A stretch of 64,000 nt of DNA, from positions 5,394,001 through 5,458,000 of the forward strand of contig NC_088716.1 of the NCBI RefSeq assembly GCF_963576615.1, read 5' to 3'. A program made the position numbers and the translations under genes. Positions within the stretch are counted from its first letter, which is position 1. Every line of letters begins with the position of its first letter. This document shows, one piece after another, positions 1 to 12,635 of this stretch. Under the pieces are notes generated by a model. That model ran no database searches and was not told the DNA's origin. It saw only the letters and a program-made list of their open reading frames with translations. The DNA comes from Watersipora subatra (lineage: Eukaryota; Bryozoa; Gymnolaemata; Cheilostomatida; Watersiporidae).

Positions 1-1393
1 TAATATGTCAGCTATTTGTGCTGACTGCCTGTTTCTTTTCAACAAAAGGGTCTATTACCTTTCATCCTCGCTATTTTTTCACACTGCACCAGCAACCATG
101 CACCTTTGTACCATTATTGTTCTTTACCATTTCTACAAGCTACAATAATTTCGGTTAAAATTCCTTTTGGAGTTGATGATATTGAAAGATATTTTAGCAT
201 ACATACTTACTGCATGTAATAGTCCAAACACAGATCCAGCATAAAAAAGATGAAATGCCTTACCACCGTTATTTTATTTTCATACCTTTGCCTGCAGAAC
301 TATTACATGATTAGGGTAAACTTTGCGGGTGTCAGGCTGGTGTCTCTCTCCTTTTCTGCTCCAAGCTCGGGCATGCCAATGCTATGCCTTGCCGTTCATA
401 CAAATCACACGCATCTGCCTGTGTTTTTGGGAGAGGATTTCTTTGTTCATGCTATTTCATATTTCTTGTATTCTAAGGTGTTGACATAGTTTTAGTAAAA
501 AAAATCATTGTTTTTCATGAAATATAATAAAGATAAAATGTTGCATATCAGTGATTGTTTCTTCTTATTGTCATTTGACAGCTCACACTTTTCACTGGTC
601 TCTGTACTGGCGAATATTATGTTATCCTAGTGAATGCGGTAGTTTTTGTACATCACAAATTTATCAACAAAGTACTTGTTAGCATTAAACCCACTCTAAC
701 CAGCTATTCTCACTTATTAATCTCTAGTGAGAGTTTTTAGCTGTATTTAACATTCAATATTATTTAGTGAGACCCGAAATTAATCACATTGATTTCCCTA
801 GACGTCAACAACTGTATCAAACTTCTTGACTTTATCACTGAGCTTGCTATCTAACACAACCCTTTCTTTATGTTAGGATTTTTGCATAAGAATTCAGCCG
901 GCTAGAGAGATCAAGGTGATATGCTGGTGTTGTGATTTTGTATTATTGTCCTTACACTTAGCTCCACATTCTTGTATGTCCCCTAGCCACCACCCTAGCA
1001 CACAGACTATTTGAAATACTTATGCACTCAACTAGATAGTTTTCATAGGCAATTACAAACCTGGGAATTTGCAATCAGACTTGTCTATTTCAATGGAAAA
1101 AGATAACTGTAAGGATTTGTGACAGAACCCAGACACATATAGCTTCGGATTTGGCTTGACTTATTAGATCTTATGTAATGTATAAGCAATCATTTTTTCT
1201 CTCCTGCTTTTTGTGTGCACTATCATCATTTTGGTTTTTTATTTCTCTGAGCTTGTGACAGTATCGGTGCGCTATTCTAGGTTTGCTCAATGGTTTTATG
1301 CTTGGAATCAGGGCATTGCTGCTTGCGGATGTTTGATAGTGATACGTTTAAATGTCATCCACTGATGTTGATAACTTTTTTTGTGATTGACAG
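1..1393. other. Non-coding stretch before first KIF1-type exon
   Basis: AT-rich sequence with only short unsupported open frames. It is probably intron of the KIF1-type gene, because the first recognised exon at 1394 has an acceptor and encodes an internal part of the protein. I see no repeat or RNA gene here. Confidence 0.6.
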
Positions 1394-3183
1394 GATGTAC
1401 TCTGGGGCAATGCCGTTCACCTCAAAGAAGCCAACTCTATCAGCCTAGAGCTGCATAAAAATGTGAGTAATTTACACACAACTCTGGCATGATAAACCTG
1501 TCTTTGTGACAACTATATACATTATTAGCTATAACAGCAACATGGGTAGAGCCATTCTATCCTAAAAGTCCTATAATAAACCGCTTATCTCTAGTTCTGC
1601 AAGTTATCATGCATTAATTATCTATGAGTTATCTGTACTGTTTATACTGTTGACTGGCAGATATACGAATAAGTAAGTATTGTAGGTGTTTTCATGGAAA
1701 CTTGTCTATTTTAGTGCGGGCAAGTAGTTTTACTAGGTTTGAAATGCATTTTTATAAGTGCCTACAAAGATGTATTTTTGTTCATATTTTTCTAATAAGA
1801 CTTGATTCATCCGACAGGTAGAATTCCAGTTTGTTCTTCTCACTGACACCCCATACTCACCCATGCTTTCCGACCTCAACAAAGAACTAAATGTACCAAA
1901 CAAAACACTGGTAGCTATAGAAGTGAAGGACAAATGTAATGGCGCTGTAAATTATTGGAGTGTCAATAAATTGTTGTGAGTTATATACGACATTGAGTCA
2001 GGGATGCATATTGATATACCTGGTATATAAAATTAAAAGCAAACCCACCATCATATTCAGAAAAATAATACCTACAAATAGTGTCTATATTAGCTTCATG
2101 TCTGGTTGTAGGCAGCGACTGGACCATATAAGAGAACTGCTTAAACTGGAGAGTGACCTCAATTCTCATAAAGGGTCTAAGAGTAGTCTGAGCCGGGAGT
2201 CTCACGTACCCCACGCTAGTAGCAATGATAGTCTCTTGTGTAACGATCCATTTTATGATAGATTTTCATGATTTTGACTGGTGGGCAGGTAAGATAATGA
2301 TTTTAGGGTGACTGGCTCAGTAGGGTATTGGAAGGCATTTATAAAACAGTGCCAAGTGGAATGCCTCGATTTTATATCTCCACATTGTCTTGGTATGCCC
2401 ATATAAATATGGCTTTTCCGACATTTCAGGGGTTTTCTCTATATCAGCAACCTGCTCTATGATCTTCCACTCATACAAAAGATCGCCATCGTTAATGAAA
2501 AAGGAAATGTAAAAGGTCTGTATGATATGTCATGTACAAGTCTGTACATTTATAGCCTCGTTTACCTTCTATGAACATTTTAAGTTCTAGTTTAAGTGCC
2601 TTTCAAGGTTCATTGCTTAGTTTAATTTCAGATTTTTAAAAGTTTAGTAGTTTGGGCTTTTAACAAGGATAGACCTTGCTGGTTGGCATTTTCTCAATTG
2701 CGCAGCTAATGTATTTAAAAAATGCCACCTGCTCACCAATTTTAGAAACCTTCTAATATAGATTTATTTAATTCGTTGAAATGAATGTTATGTGATACAT
2801 GCAAAAGTTTTTATTAAATTCATGTTAATGTATCTCACTAGGATGTATTATTACACCAATATCTTAAGTGAGTTCAGTCAACTCGCAATAGGCGAACACA
2901 AAGTTAGCTAAATAACTTGGTACCATGCCATGTCTCTTCAGGTGTTAGCAATATGGGTTCACCAAAACTAGAGATTTTAAAGAACACTTTTATTAGTTTG
3001 TATGTTTGCCCTTTTTTGTGCAGCTGCTGAACTTCCTCCTTCCTCTTTGTAGGATACATTCGCATTGCCATTCAGGCAATCACAAATGAAGACGATGTTG
3101 AGAAAACTCCAACCAGGCAGTCAACATCATCCACGCTACACTTTGCTGACAATAATTACTTCTCTTGCATTTCTAAACATGAT
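1394..3183 (+). pseudogene. KIF1: KIF1-type exons 1-5 of the window, with two TGA stops
   Basis: Five exons encode a segment with the motifs WGNAVHLKEANSISLEL, FQFVLLTDTPYSP, QRLDHIREL and DPFYDRFS, then [20 protein letters not shown]. All are characteristic of the central stalk of KIF1A/B and unc-104. Exon 3 (2112-2288) carries TGA at 2269-2271, where the family has a near-invariant Trp, and TGA at 2275-2277, where it has Arg. The reading frame continues correctly past both to the donor at 2289 and on into exon 4. Exons 1, 2, 4 and 5 are open. Confidence 0.88.
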
Positions 3184-4045
3184 GTAAGTTGTTAATTCCC
3201 ATTTTATCTCAATTTTTTCGGTGTTAGACATCATTGTAACAATAAATTGTTAAGTGTGTCATTTAGTTGTACCATCTCAGCTAGCAGGTGGTTAGAACTT
3301 GTAATCGTTATCAGTATCTGCTTGTTTATATTTTTACTTCTTTCAACAATGAAGATAACTTTAGAAAATGGACATTTTTATTCTGACACTAACTAGACCG
3401 AACTTTCCGAAAAGCATATTTACAGTGACATCTCATTGTTAGTTAATTAAGATTTAACTTTTTTGTGAACTTTGAAGATTACTTGTGATTTATAACCTTG
3501 ATAAGGAGTTAGTTATCATTTGAAGCTGCTAGTAATTTTCCTACCACTACTAACTCACAGTATTATTAGCACAACCCTCGGTCATATGTTTTGTTAATAT
3601 TGTAGTTTCTCGGCTCCAACAATTATCAATAAACCAAAATTAGCAGATAATATTAACCTATGGTTGAAACATTTTGGTTTCTGCATGTTTTGTTTTGGAA
3701 TTAGTCAGTTATAATGATAGCAAGCTTTGATTTTTGGTTGACCATCTGCTAGAACATGACAAAAAGTGTTTTGACCCTAGTAATTAGAACATCTCTTGTT
3801 TTTTTTAACTGTTCTTCTTCTCCTACAATAGATTTCTTGCTTCAGCGCCGATCTCCTCACCGCTCTTCACTACTTCTGTATTGAGGTGCTCTAATTATCT
3901 ATCACCTTAAACAGTATGCTTCAAATTAAAGCTTTTTTACATTGACAATTTTCACATAGCATTTTAATGGCGTACTTACGCAGCAATCACAGTAATCATC
4001 TCAGGCAGAAATGCGTTTCTAGACTTGGTGCATTTATTTATTTAG

Positions 4046-4790
4046 CCTCAACAACCGCTTTCAGTCATAACTCCTAGTAAAAGCAGCAGCACAGACAGTA
4101 TCAACTCCCGTGTGGTTGAAGGTCAAACACATGACTGTCCAAAAATTAACCCAGACTCACAGTCATTGATAGACAAAGCGTTTGAGGACTCGCCACACTC
4201 CAGTACACCTGCAGACACGGGTTCCATGACAAATACTGCTCTCACAATTGGCTCCATATTCAGATTTCGGCTCACTGTCTTACAGGCATCACAGGTGCCC
4301 AGTGACTATGCTGATATATTTTGTCAAATCAAGTGAGTCAAATATTATATTTCATTTCTATGTGTGTAGAATGTTCATTAGTTAAATACCAGACAAAGTG
4401 AAGTTATTCTATTAAATTATTTGGCCTTATTAGTTTTTTGCATCTATCATTGTTAATCAAAAATATATCAACATATTTTTTCTTGACAGGTTTGTTCCCC
4501 GGCATGATGAGTCCTTTTCAACTGAATCTCTCAACAACTGTGGCCAGTCTACTTGCTTGGGATTTTACCATATTCAGAATGTATGTTTTTTTTTTAAATT
4601 TTATTCAACGACTTTGAATTTAATGTTTAATGTAAGTATCGTTTACACATTATAGCTTTGATCACACCACTGTTATTTAACAGTTTACGGTGGAGGTGAC
4701 GAAGGCATTCTTGGACTATGTAAAGAACTGACCGGTTGTGTTTGAAGTTTTTGGTCATCATCAGCAGACGAAGATGAGAAACACAAAAAA
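4046..4790 (+). pseudogene. KIF1: KIF1-type exons 6-8, one TGA stop
   Basis: Exon 4046-4332 is a Ser/Thr-rich linker ending in FRFRLTVLQASQVPSDYADI. Exon 4490-4580 continues with FVPRHDESFSTESLNN. Exon 4684-4790 reads FTVEVTKAFLDYVKN, then TGA at 4729-4731, then PVVFEVFGHHQQ. This is the block that follows the Ser-rich insert in KIF1 proteins. The start at 4046 uses the TTTAG acceptor that keeps phase 0 with exon 5; a downstream acceptor at 4065 is possible. Confidence 0.85.
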
Positions 4791-5298
4791 GTAGGCACCT
4801 ATTCATCAATACATTAGCAATGTCACTCATGTGTATCATAATTTTTGATGACATTTGGTTGCTTGTCATTAAATTCTATAGAAGCCTTAAAAGTCTGGCT
4901 CTATTCAAAGGGTTTGTATACAACAAAAAGGTTCGTCTGTACTTATCACTTTTCTATCTAATAAATTTTTATTTTGTTATTTGTTTAACGAATTATATAA
5001 GAAATTGGATGTAGGTAAGTAATTGACTTTTATGGGAGTTGATCAAGTTTATGTACATTATTGTAGTAGCAACGATAGTCTATTGGGTGAAAGTTTTTAG
5101 TATTTTATTTTAATGTCTAATAAAATCAAAAGTGTGACTGCTGGCATTATTTCATGTACAGCAAACTCAGTTGAATGTTCAGGAATGTCATTAGACTTGT
5201 AATAGGAATGTTTGAATAGTCAATTTCTTTTCAAAGATAATCAAATGAATGAAAATGAAGAATGAACAGAGCGGGTTAGGGCACGGCCTGATTGTATT

Positions 5299-5400
5299 AG
5301 TTTAGACTTGTACAGGCTAGTTTAGACTGGTTTAGGCTAGAATAGGCTAGTTTAGACTGGTTTAGGCTAGAATAGGCTAGTTTAAACTGCTATTGAATGC
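5299..5400. repeat. 30-bp minisatellite, about 3 copies
   Basis: Imperfect tandem copies of a 30-bp unit beginning AGTTTAGACTGGTTTAGGCT, in the KIF1-type intron between the exons ending at 4790 and starting at 6800. Confidence 0.8.
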
Positions 5401-5650
5401 TATTGATTAGTCATCTATTCAAGGGCGTAATAGTGGTAAAAGCATAACTCTGTAGGACAATTGTTAATAGCTATCTTCTAATCATCTTTTACTTTGAGTT
5501 TTCCACAATGCAAACCAGGCAAGATTTGATTGTCATAAAACTTGCTAATGAGATGCCAATGTACAGTAGTTTATTTTACAAGACACACTGTATCTAGTTA
5601 ATCGACGGATATACGATATGGTTATATACATGTACAGTGATGCCCTAGTA

Positions 5651-6188
5651 CAAGGGTCAGGAACCTTTGTGACTGAGAGAGCCAAAAACCGCAACACGTT
5701 TAAAAATTTATTTCTAGGAGAGCCGTATGTATAATTATTTCAAATCTCGAAAACATGAAAATTGAAAAGCAAGACCAACAAACTAAGTATGCTTGAGCAA
5801 TTTTAGAGTATAAGAAAACTGGATTTCTTTTGAACAACAATGTTTAATTAGCAGTTTTTTCTTTTCGCTGTCTTTTGGTTTGAACGGTTTACCTTTTGAT
5901 CTGAAAATGGCTTGTGCGGTCTCTGTGCGGAGCGAAGTACAGAAAGCACTAAAAACTCTCTGCTGAGCGTGCCACATCAAAAAGTTGTAATTGAAAATAT
6001 ATTTCGATTAAATGGAAATTATTTTTTATTTGTTAATTGTTTCTGTAATTTCAGCATTATTTGCATTATTATGTTAATTAAATTAACAGCCAAATTATGG
6101 ATTATTTTGCTACTGATTTATTAAACAGCCAGATGCAGTTATCAAAAGAGCAACATATGGCTCGAGAGCTATAGGTTCCCTACTCCTG
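5651..6188. mobile_element. hAT-type MITE
   Basis: The ends form an imperfect inverted repeat: CAAGGGTCAGGAACCTTT at the left, and CAGGAGTAGGGAACCTAT when the right end is read in reverse. Both lead into a GAGAGCC or CTCGAGCC motif, the usual style of Charlie-like hAT termini. The 8-bp flanks are only loosely similar, so the target duplication is not proven. It contains a short open frame on the minus strand (5783-5980) that looks like internal transposon sequence. There is no transposase. Confidence 0.6.
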
Positions 6189-6799
6189 CCCCTACCCCAG
6201 CCGTAGTACATCGATTATCTGATTATCATGTGTAATGAAAACCACACTGACCACAAGGTAGCAGTTTCAAACCTGTATTTTGTAAACTCTTTTGATTAAA
6301 TATAGTTTATATGTTGTGAGCCAGTTTGAGTAAAATAATCAGTTTTTAGTTAAAATATTTGTTTCAGAGAGTTATTTTACCTAAAACAATGCTCTTGATT
6401 GGCTTTATTTTATTCCATTTAACTTTATAGAACATGTTTGCTAACTTTACCTTGAATTTTAGAGGAAAGAGCAAACCACCACACCTGACACTTCTAATAT
6501 CAAAACCTCTTGCGAGCTTTGTATTGCTTGCTTACTGCCTACAAAAATTTTATCGGTACCATTTTTGTGTCTTTTGCCTAGAAATGAATTATCAGGACAC
6601 CATAAAAACACCTTGTTGGAAATTGTGTCCTCCTGACACCCAGCTAGCTTTGACAATATAAAGCTTTCTATCAGCACATTTTTACTTATGTCATTATTTC
6701 TTGTTTCTGGTATTTTAGGATGCCTACTTGTGTAGTATGTTTGCATTTAATTTAAAATACTATTTTGTGGTCAGACATGTTACATTCATTTCTGTGTAG

Positions 6800-6944
6800 G
6801 TTACAGACGGTGGCCAGGGATGACCTGCTAGTCTGAGATATGTGAGTTGGCTCCTAACAGAGAGTATGTGCCTGTCACCGTCGACATTGGCAAACATAAT
6901 GGCTACCAGGGAGAGTTTCTTCTCAGACAATGCATACAACGCAG
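6800..6944 (+). pseudogene. KIF1: KIF1-type exon 9 with 5-bp frameshifting deletion
   Basis: The exon enters as ARDDLLV and leaves as [14 protein letters not shown]...[10 protein letters not shown], the DLLV(Y/W)FEICEL...IQRR block of KIF1. Around 6833-6836 five bases are missing where the family has an aromatic pair (Y/W-F). The exon is 145 nt, and 150 would fit the entry and exit phases of its neighbours, so the deletion is supported by phase as well as by homology. It shifts the frame and exposes early stops. Confidence 0.82.
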
Positions 6945-9561
6945 GTAAGTCATTGAATACAGCTACTTATAGCAATCGTACAAATTTATGTCTGTAATTT
7001 GTTTATGTAGCTTTTTCTGATAGTTTTCATGGGACCATGGCCATAACTACCAAGTGATTGTTTAGTTTTATAATCTAGGTGAAGAAAGTAGCTAATTGAA
7101 TGGTTGAGCAAAATATGTAAACTCGAGTTCCTATTTGTCGTTCTAATCTAATGTCACTGATATATTTGTCCTCATTTGATATTTGACTCACCATTGAACA
7201 GGTTAACTCTCCCAGGTTAACCATGAGCTGCGGAGTGTGGTTCAATACATCGGTTGCGGTTGTGTATCTTAATGAACTGCAGGGTGTGGCTTTAATAAGG
7301 TTCCTGCAAAACATATCCAATTAGATAATAGTTAAATAATTAGCCTATAATCACATATGTATATCATATATATCAATACATATATCACATATGTATTTGC
7401 GCAAACGGATACAATCATTTGTCTGTGTTGACCCAATATATATGTTTATAGCCCACCCGAGCATGGTTCCGTTTTGCAAAAACTTAGTTTTTAACGTAAT
7501 TTCTTTTTTTGCAATGGCCAGTTGTGTCAGATGTGTGAGATAAGTGTGTCTCGACGTAACATTCAAGCATAAATTAAATTGTCATAACCAAGATATATTA
7601 TACAACTGATCTACTCTTTTACATAATAATATATAACAATTTTACATAGAATAGTTTCTTGTGATTGTCGGACATTGCTGCTTCATACTGATATATACTA
7701 TTAATATCAGCACCGGAATAACCACCACTGTCATCCAGCTGACTATTTATGTAATGGCTTTGTCTTCATGTCAATCCATGTCATTGTTAGGCAACTGATA
7801 TGTTCCGTTTGAAGTGTGCAATCTCTGACTGTCCCTGCCTGTAACCAAATTGTTATAATATTATATCTGACGTGCTACCTTTTTGTTTTTTGCGCTTGGG
7901 TCATCGGATATTAATACTTCCTATTAATTATGCGAATGAACATATATTAGCGAATGTTGTTTTTTACAATAACTGTGTTTTATCTGAGAGAGTTGTTTAG
8001 TCTAGAAGCTCATTAAAGAACTGCTAAATAAAGTTAATAAGAAACTGAACTCTCCTTGGCTTATATTGTTAAGCCCCCTAAGAACAGCGAGTTTACGGGG
8101 ACCATGCTGTTACAGATGTATTACAGCTACGAAAGTTTCACAAGCTGTAGATCAATGGGTTTTAGGTGATTTTCTATTGAGCAAAATTACTACTGAAAGT
8201 TATTTTATTTTTAGAGGAATTAATATTGTTGTAAGCTATAATAATTTTTAATGACTACTCAAATCTCAAAATACTCATGTGGTAGCAGTCAAAGTAACTA
8301 AAAGAATGTCCAAGCTCACTATGCAACACTTTTTAGCCTTGTTTCTGACATCAGATATGAATTTTATGCTGAATATTTTATTCGTTTAAAGGTTAGGGCA
8401 ATTTATATGCCCCTCTCAATTTATATGTACCTTTGCCATATATAATGTTTGGCTGAATATTTAATTATCTTCCCATAACAATTAATTTGGTAGCAAAAGA
8501 GTTAAGGATTGCGAATGCTGATCTCTAATCTCTGTCAGATAATTGTCTCACCTAAAGATGAAATAGCACATTAAATGCAACCTTTGCATTTTCTAACTCT
8601 ACGTTTATCAATCACACGCGCACAAAATTATGAACTCAACCTTGAAAAATGACTTATTTGTTTAAGAATCGCTTGTGTTTGCTTTGTTACAGAATTGCTC
8701 TGACATTGGTTTCGGATCCCGCCGCCAATTTACTGTGGAAGTATGTACGAGAAGTGGTAATTGGTCGAATTAGAAACGCCAGAGAGTTTATACCTGATGA
8801 GCATGGAGATATGTCAGTTCTTTCTCTCAACCTTCTCCCTGGACAGTTTATGACTCTTCCCATGGACAATAGGTGGGCCGTTGATATATTGATCAAGCCT
8901 TTCTCATTTGATCTTCTTTTGCCCAGTAGTAGCAATTTTGTCTCAGCTATTAGCAATCCTTATTCTTCTTCACCAACTTCATCTAATCAAGCTCTTTCGT
9001 TTTATCTAGCACTTTTTTCTTGTTTTTTGTTCACAGCTTAAGGGTTTTGTTTGTCATTCATTTGGTCTTTATTTAAACATTCATTTTTTCCATTACATAG
9101 TTTAGGGTATAACAAGCTGTTCATTGCTTTATGGATTGTTTCTGTATCGCTTTATTGTATCTTACCTATTCAATTCATTTAGTATTCAATTCATGTCAAT
9201 TCAATTCATCAATTCAATTCAGGATTCACGATGGTTGCTGATGAAGTTTGCTTCTCTGACACTCCTTTATATGTATCTTAGTTATTTTACTTACATAAGG
9301 GTCTAATGAAAGCCAAGTCATGTGTTAGTCTTAGACAGTTTAGTGCTCTTTCTTCCTACTTATGAGCACCCCAGAGTAATATTTTGGTCTTATTCTTTTG
9401 CAATCTGCTTACTGTGTTATAAGTAAGAGGAGTGATTATGCTATTCGTGCTACAAAGAATGTCTAGGTGTCAGTCATCTTCACTCAACAGAGAGACTTTG
9501 TTTGTATAATATGCTATATGGCAATTTGACATATATAGCATATAGACATTAGACAATTATA

Positions 9562-9562
<1 letters not shown>

Positions 9563-9605
<43 letters not shown>
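9563..9605. repeat. AT dinucleotide microsatellite
   Basis: An uninterrupted run of alternating A and T, flanked by TATAGC and GCTATA so that the whole block is palindromic. Confidence 0.95.
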
Positions 9606-9607
<2 letters not shown>

Positions 9608-9673
9608 TATAATTATAGTAAATATCTATTTTTATAAACGCTGTGTCAGAACGTAGTTCTGACTATACTAATA

Positions 9674-11430
9674 CCCTACAGGATGAAAATATTTCTTAGT
9701 TATAAAAATTCGCGATTTCGCGAACAGTCAATTCCGCGAATTATTAAATTCGGTGAATAATTAGTTCTACTTTCAATCACAAGGAAGAATAACTACTGCA
9801 TCAAATTAAAAACAAGCTGCTAGGCTAGTTTTTAAAATAAATACTAAACGGAGTTGAGTTCCAAAACATTTAAAAATCATTGCCTAGGCTCTAAGCTAAC
9901 ACCATCGCCAATGCATCACATTTCTTTACAAAATTATTCAAAGTCGTCACAAGATATGCAGAATGGCTTCATCGCAAAAATAGCTGCTAGGCAGAAGTAC
10001 TAAATGTAGCCGAGTTCCAACACTTTTTTAAAATCATCGCCGGGCTTCGAGTTTTATTGCCATTGCATCAAACTTTACAAAATTATTCAAGGTTTTCACA
10101 CGTTGTTCGGCATGGCTTCGTCATCGCAAAAAATCTCCCCTAGTATTTTTACATTGAAATCAACTTCATCAATCTCTAATACAGAAGTTGAGGACGATTA
10201 TGATTCTGATCTGTACATTATGGTATGTATTTGGTTTGCAGTGCAGATATGTTTTTCCATAATTAACTGCATTAGTTAATTCTTTTGTTTAAAAACTGAT
10301 CGCTTTCTTATTTTTTTCTCTTTTGTGTTTACTGCAGATTTAAAATGAAACCACCTACTCCGATTACGAAAATTAGAGACAAGTAGTAATATTCATCAAG
10401 GCAGAATTATTGGCAGAGAAGCAACCAGTCAACCTAGACCTTCATCGACAACAACTCCTTGATATCGTTGCAGCAAACATGATTAAATTATATATTTTAT
10501 TTCATGTATAAACATATTATAATTTATTACAAACTTGAGGTTTCGAATAAAATATTTCAAATACAATAAAATTTTACAAAAGATGAATGGAGTAAATATA
10601 AACAGTTTAGTCCATATGGCGGTTGTCTAGCAATAAAATTAAACTGGTAGTCTTGATAAGTGAATACTAGCGTGTAATGGTGCTCTCTGACTAGTTATTT
10701 TGGTAATGGCAGCTCTGTCACTTTCTTGGGTAGATGTTAAAGACCATTCTCTTGCTACTACATGACTGGTAAGGAAGTTATCATCAGAACTTTCTTCGTG
10801 GCTTACTATTGCAAAGTTCTGCCGGCTGACAAAAGATTTGTGCTCATAAAGGCATTTTTGTTCCTTTTTTAAAACATATATATTCTCCTCGTTAGCAGCT
10901 GCGATCACTTCTACCTCAATTTGAAGACCTCCCTGAATGATTGGTTATCTTCTAAGAATGACATCTATCACCCTTGCAATCACTGTGCTTCCATGTATGA
11001 TGAAATATCTCTCACACTAAAACAAATAATGAAGCGGTAAGGATGGGTAGGGATGGAAAACTTAAATATTGCGTTTTACCGAAGAACTAAAGTAAAATTC
11101 AACTAATTTAGTAAATGTGAAAAACTCATTACTTACCACAAATTGTTGGTTCATCAAAGGCCTTCAAATCTAGAAATATTCGTGAAAACCTCTGAACGCA
11201 GCAAAAAATTTGTAGCTTAGCATGATCGCCCTGTTCGTGTAGTTGTAAGCTAAATAAAAAATGAAACACGCAATGTGCGTATGTGTAGGATAACTTTATT
11301 GCTAGACGTAATAGAGTTAACTCTTCCTAGGGAGTGACAGTTTTCAGCCGCGTATAAAATAGTCCGCGAATATGCATGAAGTGGCAATTTTTGCGAAATA
11401 TAACTCCGGGAATAAATTCATCCTGTAGGG
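9674..11430. mobile_element. 1.76-kb TIR element with CCCTACAGGATGAA ends
   Basis: CCCTACAGGATGAA at 9674 is exactly inverted at 11417-11430, and TA flanks both ends (9672-73, 11431-32). The interior is degenerate. It has two diverged tandem copies (about 9812-9985 and 9986-10140) that each end in ATGGCTTC followed by CGCAAAAA, and several CGCGAA-rich patches near both ends. I see no recognisable transposase. It lies in the intron between the KIF1 exons ending at 8872 and starting at 11555. Confidence 0.72.
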
Positions 11431-11882
11431 TATTGTATCACTTAAAAATGTCATTATCAATATCTCAATATAATGTGAATGTGACAAATCAGCTACATGA
11501 ATGGTATTAAATAATCAACTCATGTGAGATAAAGAATTGCTATTTGGTTTTCAGGCAGTTCTTTTGACTTGAGGCAGCATGGGATAGTTCTCTACACAAC
11601 TCAACTCTCCTGAATAGAGTTACTCCATCCAATGAGAAAGTCTATGCTACAATAACTATGCACATAGAGGTAAGAGTGCAGTGATCAAGTTTGTTTAAGT
11701 CTTCGAGTTGTAGTTTAGCATTCAAGTCTAAACAATAGATAAACCATTGTGTCTCTTTTGTCTACCAATTATACAAAGCCTTATGTTTATACTCAACATG
11801 CTCTAGAGTCAGCTTCACCGTCACATTTTCTGTAAATTGAGCTTAACATTAAATGTCAGTTCACTGGGATCAACTTGAAGTA

Positions 11883-12635
11883 CCCTAGGACACTTATGTA
11901 TTCGCGCCATCAAACTGGCATGTTCGCGAAGTCATCATCTCGCGAAAATCTGATGATCCAAACTAAACAATCATAACAAATAAGCGAAAACATGAAATTA
12001 AATAGCTTTGTTTATTGATATCCACAATAAAATCGTCATATTAAAAATGCAAGTAATTTTCATGTCTGGTTTGGCTCATTCGGCAATCATATCTTTGTTC
12101 ATCGATTAAATCAAATTGCCATTTGTCTCCTTAACAAAAATAGTTAACGAGTAATTGCCTTCATCCTCTTCTAATGTTGATAACATACTGTCAAGACATA
12201 TTCCATGTCAGGAGCTCAGAATTCTCGATAAATATTAAATCCTCTCAACCCACAAGTGAAATCAAACTGAGCCATGGCTACCACGTGCTACATATACTTG
12301 AGAGGTAGTATTGGTAAAACATCAGTCGCGGGGGTAGGGACCTAGACGTCATTGGTAGTCCAAGAAACAAATGGAAGTAAGCAATCAAATTGCATTATCG
12401 ATCTCGTCTACACATTTCTACCTGCAGTTCACAAACACAAACTAGTCTCAAATTGAAAAGAAAGTTTTATTAGTGAACTGGACCTGAGGAATCTAAAGAT
12501 GTTTGTTCCACCGCATTTATTTTCACATCACCATATTTTTGCACTCATCAGAGCTGCGAAAATTTGTAGCGTCGAAATTTTACTCTCCATGCTACTCACA
12601 AAACTGAATACTAGCAAAATATAAGTGTCCTAGGG
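11883..12635. mobile_element. 0.75-kb MITE with CCCTAGGACACTTAT ends
   Basis: CCCTAGGACACTTAT at 11883 is exactly inverted at the right end (to 12635), with TA at 11881-82 and 12636-37. Non-coding, with CGCGAA motifs near the left end. The ends share CCCTA and the TA flank with the element at 9674-11430, suggesting related transposition machinery. Confidence 0.75.

Noticed and set aside
8873..9041. Extension of the KIF1-type frame past 8872
   Set aside because: A donor at 8873 joins in phase to the next exon, and the extension has no similarity to the family.
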